From assembly GCA_934131695.1 (NCBI GenBank), contig CAKOZV010000009.1:1-42138 (forward strand): a stretch of DNA of 42,138 nucleotides, in the 5' to 3' direction. The notes below the pieces were generated by a model. It did not search any database and was not told the origin of the DNA. It saw only the letters and a program-made list of their open reading frames with translations. The stretch comes from an uncultured Bacilli bacterium. Its GTDB lineage: Bacteria; Bacillota_I; Bacilli_A; RF39; UBA660. Numbering within the stretch: position 1 is the stretch's first letter; every line of letters begins with the position of its first letter. A program made the translations under genes and the position numbers. This document shows positions 14,956 through 23,681 of the stretch, piece after piece.

Positions 14956-16575
14956 TTAGTTAAATACTTCCATAAGAAGTGGTACAACATGCTTCTTTCT
15001 AGAAACAACATCAGCAAGATATGTACCTTCTTCCATATCTTTACGATAAGCAAGTTCCATTAAATCTTTAGCTTTTCTATTATAGATAACATAAGAACCA
15101 TTTTCAATAATATCAGTTATATAAAGTGCTACAAGTGAATAGTTATTTGCTTCAGCTACTTCATCTAGTGTATCTAAATACTTATCCATATTCTTTTTAA
15201 TTTCATCAAAGTTAGTAGTAAAGAATTGTCCTATACCCATTGTCTTATCATTTACATTATAAAGTTTAAAGTCATTATATAAGACATCTTCTTCACTCAT
15301 ACCTTCAAGTGAAGTACCAGCTTTAATCATATTAAGTCCATACTCTTTATAATCAACTTCTGCTATTTTAGCAAGATAGTGAACAGCTTCTACGTCAAGA
15401 GGAGTTGCTGTTGGACTCTTTAGTATTAAAGTATCAGATAAAATACCAGATAACATCATACCAGCCATCTCTTTAGTAATTTCTATTTCTTTTTCTTTAT
15501 ATAAAGTATAAATAATAGTATTAGTAGAACCAACTGCCATATTTCTAAAGTTTACTGGACTAGCAGTTGTAATTGAACCTAGATTATGATGATCAAATAT
15601 TTCTTTGATTTCTGCTTCATCTAATCCTTCAGCACTTTGAACCTTTTCATTATGATCTACTAAAATTACTTTCTTAGGATGTTTAGCTTCCAAATCAGTT
15701 ATTCTTAAAAGTCCTAAACATTTACCAGTTTTACCATTAATTACTGGATAATTAGTATGTCTTAATTTCTTATTTATTTCTAAAATATCATCTACATAAA
15801 TATTTTCATCAAAACTAACAGCGTCTTTAGTAGTTCTTGTCATATTACCAATATAATTAGCTAAACTAACTAAACGAGAAACATGATAAGTATCATAACT
15901 ACTTCTTATAATATTAACTTTATTCTTTCTAGCTATTTCTAAGTGTTTATCTTTAATTTCTCCATTACCAGTTAAGATTATCATCTTAACACCATTTTCT
16001 ACAGCATATTCAATAACACTATGACGATCTCCTACTATTAGAATATCAGTTTTCTTTAATTTTACTGTTTCAAGAAAAGTAGTACTACGGTAAGCTGCAG
16101 CTAACAAATTCCCTTCAATTTCTTCATCAAACTTTAACACTTCTTCTGCTTTTAACACTTCTAGTAAGTTGCAATATGATGTTTTTAATAGATTAACTTC
16201 ATCATTAATAAAGTGATGAGCTAAATCTTTAATAGTTACAATACCAAGTAATTTTTCTTTTTCATCTACTACTGGTACTCCAGTTAAACCTTGATTTAAC
16301 ATATATAAGTAACTATCATAAATAGATTTAGATTGATCTAGAAAATAATGTTTGTGATAATCTACATCCTTAAGTTGTAATTTAACATCATTTAAATACT
16401 TTGGCATTTTCACTTTAAAATAATCTAGAGCATAAGCTGTTTCCTTATTAACATTTCCTAAGATACGAGCCTCAGTATTTTCCCCTAATTGTTTTTTTAA
16501 ATATGATAGACTAATAGCACTACAGACAGAATCAGTGTCTGGTTTTCTATGTCCAAATATATAAGTTTTCTCCAT
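14956..16575 (-). CDS. ppaC: Manganese-dependent inorganic pyrophosphatase with CBS and DRTGG domains
   Basis: Splits pyrophosphate to phosphate, driving biosynthetic reactions. The DHH-type catalytic start FGHRKPDTDSVCSA (H9, D13, D15) and VDHNE...FDHHNLGSI carry the metal ligands. Between residues about 65 and 300 lies an insert of two CBS motifs (GVPVVDEKEKLLGIVTIKDL and YPVINGKTGKCLGLLRITDL) around a DRTGG-like stretch (ILIVGDRHSVIEYAVENGVKMIILTG). This architecture is known in clostridial CBS-PPases regulated by AMP, ADP and ATP. The 539-residue length fits. Single gene with a consensus promoter. Confidence 0.93.
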   Translation of the reverse strand: MEKTYIFGHRKPDTDSVCSAISLSYLKKQLGENTEARILGNVNKETAYALDYFKVKMPKYLNDVKLQLKDVDYHKHYFLDQSKSIYDSYLYMLNQGLTGVPVVDEKEKLLGIVTIKDLAHHFINDEVNLLKTSYCNLLEVLKAEEVLKFDEEIEGNLLAAAYRSTTFLETVKLKKTDILIVGDRHSVIEYAVENGVKMIILTGNGEIKDKHLEIARKNKVNIIRSSYDTYHVSRLVSLANYIGNMTRTTKDAVSFDENIYVDDILEINKKLRHTNYPVINGKTGKCLGLLRITDLEAKHPKKVILVDHNEKVQSAEGLDEAEIKEIFDHHNLGSITTASPVNFRNMAVGSTNTIIYTLYKEKEIEITKEMAGMMLSGILSDTLILKSPTATPLDVEAVHYLAKIAEVDYKEYGLNMIKAGTSLEGMSEEDVLYNDFKLYNVNDKTMGIGQFFTTNFDEIKKNMDKYLDTLDEVAEANNYSLVALYITDIIENGSYVIYNRKAKDLMELAYRKDMEEGTYLADVVSRKKHVVPLLMEVFN

Positions 16576-16599
16576 ATAACTCCCTCATTTCTGTTTAAG

Positions 16600-16628
16600 A
16601 TTATATAATAATAAGTACTATTTGTCAA
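16600..16628 (-). promoter_or_regulatory. Consensus promoter of ppaC
   Basis: TTGACA (16628-16623), 17 bases, TATAAT (16605-16600) on the minus strand, 25 bases before the start codon: a perfect sigma-A match. Confidence 0.8.
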
Positions 16629-16641
16629 AAACTATCAACAA

Positions 16642-17634
16642 TTATTTTTTATTATTAAGAATATAGGTATAAGAGTCTTTGCACATATCTTCTAAAGTCT
16701 TTGTTGGATTAAAACCAAGTTCTTCTTTTGCTTTAGTATTATCAGCATAACAACTAGCTATATCTCCTTCTCGTCTTCCGACTATTTTATAATTAACTTT
16801 AATATTATTTACTCTTTCAAAAGTTTTAACTAGCTCTAAAACACTATACCCAGAACCAGTACCTAAGTTATAAATACTTAATCCTTTAGCTTTCTTAAGA
16901 GCTAATACATGTCCTTTAGCAAGATCTACAACATGGATATAATCTCTTACCCCTGTTCCATCTTTAGTATCATAATCATCTCCAAAGACACTTAAACATT
17001 CTAACTCTTTAGTAGCTACTCTAACAATGTAAGGCATAAGATTATTTGGGATACCATTAGGACTTTCTCCTAGTAAACCTGTCTCTTCATTACCAATCGG
17101 ATTAAAATATCTTAAGATAGTAATATCAAGACTATTATCTGCTTTATAAATATCCTTTAGAATCATTTCAATCATCAATTTAGTAGTACCATAAGGATTA
17201 GTTGTTGATAAAGGGAAATCTTCTTTAATTGGTAACTCTTTAGGAGTTCCATATACAGTAGCACTTGATGAGAATATAAACTTTTTACAGTTATATTTTT
17301 TCATTATCTCAAGTAGATATAGAGTTGATATTAAGTTATTCTCATAATACATAAGTGGTTTTTTAACACTTTCTCCTACTGCTTTATATCCAGCAAAATG
17401 AATTACTGCTTCTATATTTTCTTTACTAAATATTTCTTCTAGTAAACTCTTATCACAAACATCACCCTCATAAAGTTTAACATCACTTCCTGTTAGAGTC
17501 TTAATCTTATCAACCACTTCTTTTTTACTATTACTAAAGTTATCAATAATAACTACTTTATAATCATTTTTTAATAATTCACAAACAGTATGACTACCGA
17601 TATAGCCACATCCTCCTGTTACTAATACTTTCAT
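16642..17634 (-). CDS. galE: UDP-glucose 4-epimerase
   Basis: Interconverts UDP-glucose and UDP-galactose (possibly also the N-acetyl forms). The 330 residues show the NAD-binding GGCGYIGSHT motif, the catalytic Tyr-x-x-x-Lys in YGTTK with a Ser-Ser-Ala-Thr stretch before it, and the substrate segment RYFNPIGNEETGLLGESPNG. It would supply galactose units to the envelope glycans made by the glycosyltransferases at 8.5-10.9 kb, with the phosphohexomutase upstream in the pathway. GGATGGTG precedes the ATG. It follows the efp terminator, so it probably has its own promoter. Confidence 0.95.
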   Translation of the reverse strand: MKVLVTGGCGYIGSHTVCELLKNDYKVVIIDNFSNSKKEVVDKIKTLTGSDVKLYEGDVCDKSLLEEIFSKENIEAVIHFAGYKAVGESVKKPLMYYENNLISTLYLLEIMKKYNCKKFIFSSSATVYGTPKELPIKEDFPLSTTNPYGTTKLMIEMILKDIYKADNSLDITILRYFNPIGNEETGLLGESPNGIPNNLMPYIVRVATKELECLSVFGDDYDTKDGTGVRDYIHVVDLAKGHVLALKKAKGLSIYNLGTGSGYSVLELVKTFERVNNIKVNYKIVGRREGDIASCYADNTKAKEELGFNPTKTLEDMCKDSYTYILNNKK

Positions 17635-17674
17635 TTAATCACCATCCTAAAATAATAATATCATTTTTAGGCAA

Positions 17675-17698
17675 AGAAAAAAAGAGCCTTATGCTCTT
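17675..17698 (-). terminator. Terminator overlapping the end of efp
   Basis: On the minus strand AAGAGC pairs with GCTCTT around a 5-base loop, followed by a run of T. The efp stop codon (17691-17689) lies in the loop, and the left arm encodes the last residues. Confidence 0.75.
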
Positions 17699-18246
17699 GA
17701 TACATATTTTCCATCTTTTGTTCCAACAAGAATTTCTTCATCTTGTTTAATAAATAATGGAACTTGTACTACCATACCAGTTTCTAAAGTAGCATTCTTC
17801 ATAGCAGAAGATGAAGTATTACCTTTAACAGCATCTTCAGTAGCTACTATTTTCATAACAACTTTATCTGGTAAGTTCATACCTAACATTTCACCTTCAA
17901 AGAAAATAATTTCTACTTCTAAGTTTTCTTTTAAGAATTTTGCATCATCACCAATTGTACTCTTATCAAGTTCAATTTGTTCATAATCTTGCATATTCAT
18001 GAAGTAATAAGTATCTCCCATACTATAAAGGAATTGCATAGGTTTCTTTGAAATATGTGCTGTTTCTACTTTAACTCCAGCATTGAAAGTCTTTTCAGCG
18101 ATAGAACCAGTTCTTAAGTTTTTAAGTTTTGCCTTAACAATAGCTGCTCCTTTACCAGGTTTTACGTGTTGACTATCAAGTACCATATAGATATTACCAT
18201 CAGCTTGAATAGTAATTCCGTTTTTTAAATCATTGGAATTAATCAT
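17689..18246 (-). CDS. efp: Elongation factor P
   Basis: Relieves ribosome stalling at polyproline stretches. The 185 residues start MINSNDLKNGITIQADG and include the modified loop HVKPGKGAA with Lys at about residue 32, then the OB-fold domains ending EILVGTKDGKYVSRA. The Lys in KPGKG is the site modified by lysylation in enterobacteria or by aminopentanol in Bacillus; which one applies here cannot be seen. A strong AAGGAGG precedes the ATG. It follows rpmG by 20 bases and probably shares its transcript. Confidence 0.95.
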   Translation of the reverse strand: MINSNDLKNGITIQADGNIYMVLDSQHVKPGKGAAIVKAKLKNLRTGSIAEKTFNAGVKVETAHISKKPMQFLYSMGDTYYFMNMQDYEQIELDKSTIGDDAKFLKENLEVEIIFFEGEMLGMNLPDKVVMKIVATEDAVKGNTSSSAMKNATLETGMVVQVPLFIKQDEEILVGTKDGKYVSRA

Positions 18247-18266
18247 ATCTTATCCTCCTTTAGTTA

Positions 18267-18431
18267 TTACTTCTTTTCTTTGTGTTCAGTATGATGTCCA
18301 CATTTTGGACAATATTTATTAATGTCTAGACGATCAGTTGTATTTTTAACATTCTTTTCAACACGATAGTTTTCTTCTTTACAAACTGTACATACTAGTG
18401 TCTTCTTTTGTCTATTTCCTACTTTTGCCAT
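18267..18431 (-). CDS. rpmG: 50S ribosomal protein L33, zinc-ribbon form
   Basis: A 54-residue protein that starts MAKVGNRQKK, with CTVCKEENYRVEKNVKNT and the second pair CPKCGHHTEHKEKK. The two CxxC pairs make it the zinc-containing (C+) form, which in Firmicutes often has a zinc-free paralogue used under zinc limitation. GGAGGG precedes the ATG by 9 bases. The gene lies between tig and efp on the same strand, with an extended -10 promoter before it. It is short enough to be missed by simple searches. Confidence 0.93.
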   Translation of the reverse strand: MAKVGNRQKKTLVCTVCKEENYRVEKNVKNTTDRLDINKYCPKCGHHTEHKEKK

Positions 18432-18457
18432 ACACTATCCCTCCTCGTTTCCATAAA

Positions 18458-18466
18458 ATTATATCA
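18458..18466 (-). promoter_or_regulatory. Extended -10 promoter of rpmG-efp
   Basis: TGATATAAT on the minus strand, about 27 bases before the rpmG start, right after the tig terminator stem. The same box precedes the phosphohexomutase gene. Confidence 0.55.
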
Positions 18467-18467
18467 G

Positions 18468-18493
18468 AAAAACCCCTATAGGTAAAGGTTTTT
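18468..18493 (-). terminator. Probable terminator of tig
   Basis: AAAAACC pairs with GGTTTTT on the minus strand; the first arm overlaps the tig stop codon. The T run lies in the stem and only CTGAT follows, so its strength is uncertain. Confidence 0.45.
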
Positions 18494-19757
18494 ATTTATT
18501 TAATTCTTTTAAACGTTCAATTGTTCTTCTCATTTCAAGATCATATTGAACCATTTCTAGTCCACCAAATTCTTTTAAGAATTCTTCTTCATCCATTTGG
18601 TATTTATTAGCTAACTCTTTAGCTTCTTTCTTAGCATCATCTTCTGATACTTCAATTTTTTCTAACTTAACGATTTCTTCAAGCATTAAACGATAAAGAA
18701 CATTTTGATAAGCTTCATCTTTTAATTGATTTCTTAAGTCTTCTTCTTTACTTCCAGTTATCTTATAATATAAGTCTAAGTTTAATCCTTGCATCATCAT
18801 TGATTGTTCAGCACGTTTTAAAAGACGAGTTGTTTCTTCTTCAATCATTCCTTCAGGAATATCAACTTCTACATTCTTAGCTACTTCACTTAATAGTTTA
18901 TCAATATAGATGTTTTCATTTTCCATTTCTTTTTGAGCAAGAATATTTTTCTTAACTTCTTCCCTTAGACTCTTTTCATCATTAACCCCATCAAGAGCTA
19001 AATCATCAAAGAAATCTTGATCAAGTTCTCTTTTTTCTTTAGTCTTAATCTCATGTACTTTTACTTTAAATGTAGCTTCTTTTCCTTTTAATGATTCTTC
19101 ATGGTATTCTTCTGGGAATGTAACTTTAATTTCTTTTTCTTCTTCCTTTTTCATACCAATTAATTGTTCTTCAAATCCTGGAATAAATGTTCCACTTCCG
19201 ATTTGTAATGGATAGTTTTCACCTTTTCCACCTTCAAAAGCTTTACTTCCTAAGAATCCTTCATAATCAATTGTTACTAAGTCATCAGTTTCAACTGAAC
19301 CATCTTCTTTAATTACTAATTCAGCATACTTATCAAGTAACTTCTTAACTTCTTCATCTACTTCTTCATCAGTAACAGTAGCTTTTTCTTCTTTTACTCC
19401 TAATCCTTTATAGTTTTTAATAGTAACTTCAGGACGAGAAGTAATTGTAAACTTAAATGTAACATGTTCTTTATCAATTTCTGTTAATTCAACTTCACCA
19501 GGAATTACAGGTATTACTTTTGCTTCTTCAATAGCTTTTGTATAAGCATCTTGTAATACAATATTACCAGCTTCATCAAATAATGTTTCAACACCTACTT
19601 TTTTATCATAGATATTTCTTGGACATTTTCCTTTTCTAAATCCATCAATAGTTACATTTTTTACTTTTTTCTTAAAGCTTTCATCAAGAGCTTTTTGCCA
19701 CTCTTCTCCTTCAATTTTAATTGTTATTTCATGAATATTATTATTTTTCTTTGCCAT
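18492..19757 (-). CDS. tig: Trigger factor chaperone
   Basis: Ribosome-bound chaperone and peptidyl-prolyl isomerase. The N-terminal ribosome-docking signature is visible as GFRKGKCPRNIYDKKVG (about residues 40-56). An FKBP-type PPIase domain follows at about 155-240 (DDLVTIDYEGFLGSKAFEGG, IGSGTFIPGFEEQLIGM), then the helical C-terminal arms. At 421 residues it has the usual length. A GGAGGAGG site and a TTGAAA-17-TATAAT promoter precede it. Confidence 0.95.
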   Translation of the reverse strand: MAKKNNNIHEITIKIEGEEWQKALDESFKKKVKNVTIDGFRKGKCPRNIYDKKVGVETLFDEAGNIVLQDAYTKAIEEAKVIPVIPGEVELTEIDKEHVTFKFTITSRPEVTIKNYKGLGVKEEKATVTDEEVDEEVKKLLDKYAELVIKEDGSVETDDLVTIDYEGFLGSKAFEGGKGENYPLQIGSGTFIPGFEEQLIGMKKEEEKEIKVTFPEEYHEESLKGKEATFKVKVHEIKTKEKRELDQDFFDDLALDGVNDEKSLREEVKKNILAQKEMENENIYIDKLLSEVAKNVEVDIPEGMIEEETTRLLKRAEQSMMMQGLNLDLYYKITGSKEEDLRNQLKDEAYQNVLYRLMLEEIVKLEKIEVSEDDAKKEAKELANKYQMDEEEFLKEFGGLEMVQYDLEMRRTIERLKELNK

Positions 19758-19780
19758 ACTCTTCCTCCTCCAATAGGCTT

Positions 19781-19809
19781 ATTATACCTTATTTCTTAAT
19801 GTGTTTCAA
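19781..19809 (-). promoter_or_regulatory. Promoter of tig
   Basis: TTGAAA (19809-19804), 17 bases, TATAAT (19786-19781) on the minus strand, 24 bases before the start codon. Confidence 0.75.
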
Positions 19810-19815
19810 GAAATT

Positions 19816-20853
19816 TTAATTATTATTTTTAAGTATTAACATAGCATCTCCAAAAGAGAAAAATCTATATCTTTCTTTTACTGCATGATTATATGCTTTT
19901 AAGATAAACTCTTTGGTAGCTATAGCAGATACTAACATAAGTAGTGTTGATTTTGGTAAATGAAAGTTAGTTACTAAGCCATCTATCGAATCCACACTCT
20001 TTGATGGATATAAGAACAAAGTAGTAAAACCACTATCTTCCTTAAAGGTTCCATATTTTTCATAGATAGTTTCAAGTACTCTAGTCGAAGTTGTTCCAAC
20101 AGCTATTATTCTTTTACCCTTTTCTCTAGTCTTTCTAAGTAAGTTAGCTGTATCTTTATCCATAGAGTAATACTCTGAATGCATCTTATGATCTTCTATT
20201 ATATCTTCTGTTACGGGACGGAAAGTTCCAAGACCAACATGCAAAGTTACATAAGCAATGTTAACACCCATTTCTTTAATCTCTTCTAGTAACTCTTTAG
20301 TAAAATGTAAACCTGCAGTAGGTGCTGCAGCACTTCCTATTTCTTTAGCATAAACAGTCTGATATCTTGACTGGTCTTTTAACGTCTCATGAATATAAGG
20401 CGGCAAAGGCATAGTACCAAGCTTATCTAAAACTTCATAGAATATTCCTTCATAACTAAACTCTACTATTCTAATACCTTCTTCACCAATCTCTTTACAA
20501 GTTGCTACTAATAAACCATCTCCAAAAGATATTTTATCACCAACATGAATTCTCTTAGCTGGCTTAGTAAGACACTCCCAGATATCTCCTTCTATATTTT
20601 TAAGTAATAATAGTTCAATTACCGCTTTAGTACTTTCTTTCTCTCCAATTAATCTAGCAGGTAATACTTTAGTATTATTTAAAACCAAAGTATCCCCTTT
20701 TTCTAGATAAGATAATAAATCAGGAAACATCTTATCTTCTATTGTTTTATCTTTACAATCTAACACCATAAGTCTTGAACTATCTCTTTTTTCAAGTGGT
20801 GTTTGTGCAATTAAGTCTTTATCTAACTCATAATCAAATTCGTCTAATCTCAT
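19816..20853 (-). CDS. queA: S-adenosylmethionine:tRNA ribosyltransferase-isomerase
   Basis: Transfers and isomerises the ribose of SAM onto preQ1 in tRNA, making epoxyqueuosine. The 345 residues have the family segments MRLDEFDYELDKDLIAQTP at the start, LVLNNTKVLPARLIG, SAAAPTAGLHFT, VTLHVGLGTFRPV and the C-terminal YRFFSFGDAMLI. It starts right after the ruvB stop codon (no gap), with GGGGG in the end of ruvB as ribosome site. ruvA-ruvB-queA is a common Firmicute order. No preQ1 synthesis gene or tgt lies in the window. Confidence 0.95.
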   Translation of the reverse strand: MRLDEFDYELDKDLIAQTPLEKRDSSRLMVLDCKDKTIEDKMFPDLLSYLEKGDTLVLNNTKVLPARLIGEKESTKAVIELLLLKNIEGDIWECLTKPAKRIHVGDKISFGDGLLVATCKEIGEEGIRIVEFSYEGIFYEVLDKLGTMPLPPYIHETLKDQSRYQTVYAKEIGSAAAPTAGLHFTKELLEEIKEMGVNIAYVTLHVGLGTFRPVTEDIIEDHKMHSEYYSMDKDTANLLRKTREKGKRIIAVGTTSTRVLETIYEKYGTFKEDSGFTTLFLYPSKSVDSIDGLVTNFHLPKSTLLMLVSAIATKEFILKAYNHAVKERYRFFSFGDAMLILKNNN

Positions 20854-21873
20854 CTAAATCATTCCCCCAAACAAATTATTCTGATAACTTATCTCTAACT
20901 GTTCATATGCCTTAGGTGTAACACATCTTCCTCTAGTAGTTCTTTTCAAGTATCCTTCTTGTAAAAGATATGGTTCCATAACATCTTCTATCGTTGATAC
21001 TTCTTCCCCAATACTACTAGCTAAAGCCTCAATACCAACTGGTCCACCATTAAACCTTTCAATGATAGCTCTTAATAGTTGATGATCAGCTTCATCAAGT
21101 CCACCTTTATCTACTTTTAATCTATCTAGAGCTTTCTGCATCACTTCTAAATCAATTACCTCTTTTTTATCAACTAAGGCAAAGTCTCTTACTCTTTTAA
21201 ATAAACGATTAGCAATTCTTGGTGTTCCTCTACTTCTCTTAGCAAGTTCTAAAGCAGCTTCATCTGTAATATCCATCTTCAAGACTCTACTAGTTCGCTT
21301 AACAATAGCACTCAACTCATCATCAGTATAAAACTTAAGTTTAGAAACTATTCCAAATCTATCTCTTAAAGGACTTGATAAGTCACCTGCTCTAGTTGTT
21401 GCTCCAACTAAGGTAAAAGGTGGTAAGTCTATTTTTATATTTCTAGAGTTTCCTTCACTACCAATAATTATATCAAGAGTAAAGTCTTCCATTGCTGGAT
21501 ATAATATTTCTTCAATATATCTTGGCATTCTGTGAATCTCATCAATAAATAAGACATCACCTGGCTCTAGGGTTGATAAAATAGCTGCTAAATCACCACT
21601 TTTTTCAATAGAAGGACCACTAGCTGTTTTTATATTAACACCCATTTCTCTAGCTATTATATAAGCAAGAGTTGTTTTACCAAGTCCAGGAGGGCCATAT
21701 AACAAAACATGATCTAATGTCTCATTTCTCATCTTAGCTGCTTCTATAAAGACATGAATATTTTCTTTAACTTCACTCTGACCAATATACTCATCAAGTA
21801 CTAAAGGACGTATACTAGATTCTAACACTTCATCATCAGTTTGTTCTTCACCACTAACTACTCTATCATCCAC
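20854..21873 (-). CDS. ruvB: Holliday junction branch-migration helicase RuvB
   Basis: Hexameric AAA+ motor that, with RuvA, drives branch migration during recombination repair. The 339 residues show IRPLVLDEYIGQ at the start, Walker A GPPGLGKTTLA, Walker B DVLFIDEIHRM, the sensor-1 GATTRAGDLSSPLRDRFG block, and the winged helix with TTRGRCVTPKAYE. The GTG at 21873 is preferred because AGGAGG lies 8 bases before it; the GTG three codons earlier overlaps that site. It lies 18 bases after ruvA. Confidence 0.96.
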   Translation of the reverse strand: MDDRVVSGEEQTDDEVLESSIRPLVLDEYIGQSEVKENIHVFIEAAKMRNETLDHVLLYGPPGLGKTTLAYIIAREMGVNIKTASGPSIEKSGDLAAILSTLEPGDVLFIDEIHRMPRYIEEILYPAMEDFTLDIIIGSEGNSRNIKIDLPPFTLVGATTRAGDLSSPLRDRFGIVSKLKFYTDDELSAIVKRTSRVLKMDITDEAALELAKRSRGTPRIANRLFKRVRDFALVDKKEVIDLEVMQKALDRLKVDKGGLDEADHQLLRAIIERFNGGPVGIEALASSIGEEVSTIEDVMEPYLLQEGYLKRTTRGRCVTPKAYEQLEISYQNNLFGGMI

Positions 21874-21891
21874 AACTACCACCTCCTACTT

Positions 21892-22452
21892 CTATTTTAG
21901 AAATAAACTTAAAGCTTGTTTAATTTGATTTTCAATACTTAAACTACTATCTACTTTAGCAAGTACACTCTTAATCTCTTTTTCTTTATAACCAAGACCA
22001 AGTAAGGCATCACGTACTTCCATAAGAGAATCTGAACTAACACTATCTAAGTCTTTAAAGTCATCTAGTTTACCTTTTAAGTCTAGTACTATTTGCTTAG
22101 CTAGTTTATCTCCTATCTTTGGGAATTTCTTAAGATATAAAATATTTTCTCTTTCAATCGCATCTTTTATTCCTGCTAGGCTTCCTGTTGCAAGTATTGG
22201 AAGAGCCATCTTAGGACCTAGTCCTTTAACTCCTATTAGTTTTAAAAACATTTCTTTATCATTTTTCTCTTTAAAACCAAATAAGAGATGTTCATCTTCT
22301 TTTATCTGCTGATATAAATATATCTTATATTCTTTTCCTTCTTCAAAAGAAAAAGGATTAGGTGTATAGATAAGATAACCAATGTTGTTAGTTTCTAATA
22401 CTATGCTATTAGAATTAATTTCTTTAACAGTCCCAATCATATAATCATACAT
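21892..22452 (-). CDS. ruvA: Holliday junction recognition protein RuvA
   Basis: Binds four-way junctions and loads RuvB. At 186 residues it is near the family length. An OB-fold (MYDYMIGTVKEI to YLYQQIKEDEHLLFGF), two helix-hairpin-helix motifs (LIGVKGLGPKMALPIL and LKKFPKIGDKLAKQIVLDLKGKL) and the small RuvB-contacting domain (VRDALLGLGYKEKEI) are all visible. AGGTG precedes the ATG. It lies between yebC and ruvB in one transcript. Confidence 0.95.
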   Translation of the reverse strand: MYDYMIGTVKEINSNSIVLETNNIGYLIYTPNPFSFEEGKEYKIYLYQQIKEDEHLLFGFKEKNDKEMFLKLIGVKGLGPKMALPILATGSLAGIKDAIERENILYLKKFPKIGDKLAKQIVLDLKGKLDDFKDLDSVSSDSLMEVRDALLGLGYKEKEIKSVLAKVDSSLSIENQIKQALSLFLK

Positions 22453-22460
22453 ATTAACAC

Positions 22461-23183
22461 CTAGTTTTCCTTTATATTACAATATACACTTTGTACATCA
22501 TCAATATCTTCTAAAAGTTCATATAACTTTTCTACTTTCTCCCTTGTCTCATCATCAACTTCTACTTCGTTTTGTGCAACATAAGTAACTTCTGATGTTA
22601 AAAACTCAGCTACTCCCATATTAGCTAGAGCATCTTTTACTTTAATAAAGTCTTCTGGTTTAGTAGTAATCATATAACTTTCATCTAGTTTTTCCATATC
22701 AAGTGCTCCAGCATCAAGAGATGTCATCATCACTTCATCTTCATCATAATCATTAGGAATCTCAATTAAACCAACACGGTCAAACAAATAACTAACAGAA
22801 CCATCTGTTCCTAGGTTTCCTCCATGTTTTGTAAAGGTACTTCTTACAAAAGATGCTGTTCTATTTCTATTATCGGTTAAACAATCAACCATAAAAGCTG
22901 TTCCAGAAGGACCATATCCTTCATAACGAACAACATCATAATGTTCATTATCACTAGCTCCTTTTGCTTTATCAATAGCCTTTTGAATATTATCTTTTGG
23001 CATATTAGCAGCCTTTGCTTTCTCAACTACTAATCTTAAACTTGGATTAGCATCAGGATCAGGTGTTCCTTGTTTAGCAGCAACATATAACTCTTTTGCT
23101 AATTTTTGAAATACTTTTCCTCTAGCAGCATCTATTAATCCTTTTTTACGATGAATAGTTGCCCATTTAGAATGTCCACTCAT
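22461..23183 (-). CDS. YebC/PmpR-family protein
   Basis: A 240-residue protein of the universally conserved YebC family: MSGHSKWATIHRKKGLIDAARG at the start, MPKDNIQKAIDKAKG, YEGYGPSGTAFMVDCLTDNRNRT, and the acidic central domain. Members are called transcription regulators, and some were shown to help ribosomes translate proline-rich stretches; that would fit a role beside EF-P. It heads the yebC-ruvA-ruvB-queA run, 8 bases before ruvA. A GAGGAG ribosome site is present. Confidence 0.93.
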   Translation of the reverse strand: MSGHSKWATIHRKKGLIDAARGKVFQKLAKELYVAAKQGTPDPDANPSLRLVVEKAKAANMPKDNIQKAIDKAKGASDNEHYDVVRYEGYGPSGTAFMVDCLTDNRNRTASFVRSTFTKHGGNLGTDGSVSYLFDRVGLIEIPNDYDEDEVMMTSLDAGALDMEKLDESYMITTKPEDFIKVKDALANMGVAEFLTSEVTYVAQNEVEVDDETREKVEKLYELLEDIDDVQSVYCNIKEN

Positions 23184-23239
23184 TTATCTCACTCCTCTTT
23201 TCCATAATATGATAACATACTTTTTATATCTTTAAAAGA

Positions 23240-23274
23240 TCAAAAGAAAAGAACTTTCTTCTTTTAGTTCTTTT
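23240..23274 (-). terminator. Terminator overlapping the end of the pilin-neighbour gene
   Basis: On the minus strand AAAAGAACT pairs with AGTTCTTTT (9 bp, 10-base loop), followed by CTTTTG. The first arm encodes the last residues of the gene that stops at 23264. Confidence 0.75.
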
Positions 23275-23671
23275 CAAGTTTGTAAGACATCACTTTGCTC
23301 AAATTATTTTTAGAGCTTACTTTTATTTTAATTATTTCCTTAGGTTCTAAGTCTTTATAGGTAAATGATATCTTATCACCAGTGTTAAATTTTAAATTTA
23401 ATGTGCTTGACTTAGTAGTAGTTTCATTGTTATTAGTTAAATTAAATTCTACTTTTGTATCCTTAGTTGAACTATTATCTATCTTTAAATCACTTAAACA
23501 TAAGTTATCATAACAAGTAATGCCATCAAAAAACTGAGTTGTATTCATCATAAAATCATCACTTTTGGTAGGTTCTTCTTTCTTTGTCGAAAATGAAAAA
23601 CCAATTCCAATTATTAATAGTACTACACCAACAATAATAAGAACTATACCAAATATTTTATTTCTATTCAT
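23264..23671 (-). CDS. Small membrane-anchored protein next to the prepilin gene
   Basis: A 135-residue protein with one N-terminal membrane helix (KIFGIVLIIVGVVLLIIGIGF, split here as KIFGIVLIIV and GVVLLIIGIGF) and an outside domain of about 100 residues. That domain looks like an all-beta Ig-type fold (VEFNLTNNNETTTKSSTLNLKF, ISFTYKDLEPKEIIKIKVSS), with one Cys pair (CYDNLC). No family name is recognised; FxxK/DUF-like lipoprotein-type interaction domains have similar form. The start at 23671 has AGGAGG 7 bases before it. It follows the prepilin-like gene by 10 bases and is likely an accessory of it. Confidence 0.7.
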   Translation of the reverse strand: MNRNKIFGIVLIIVGVVLLIIGIGFSFSTKKEEPTKSDDFMMNTTQFFDGITCYDNLCLSDLKIDNSSTKDTKVEFNLTNNNETTTKSSTLNLKFNTGDKISFTYKDLEPKEIIKIKVSSKNNLSKVMSYKLEKN

Positions 23672-23681
23672 AATAAGCCTC

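Noticed and set aside
19758..20853. preQ1 riboswitch for queA
   Set aside because: queA directly follows ruvB with no leader; there is no room for a riboswitch.
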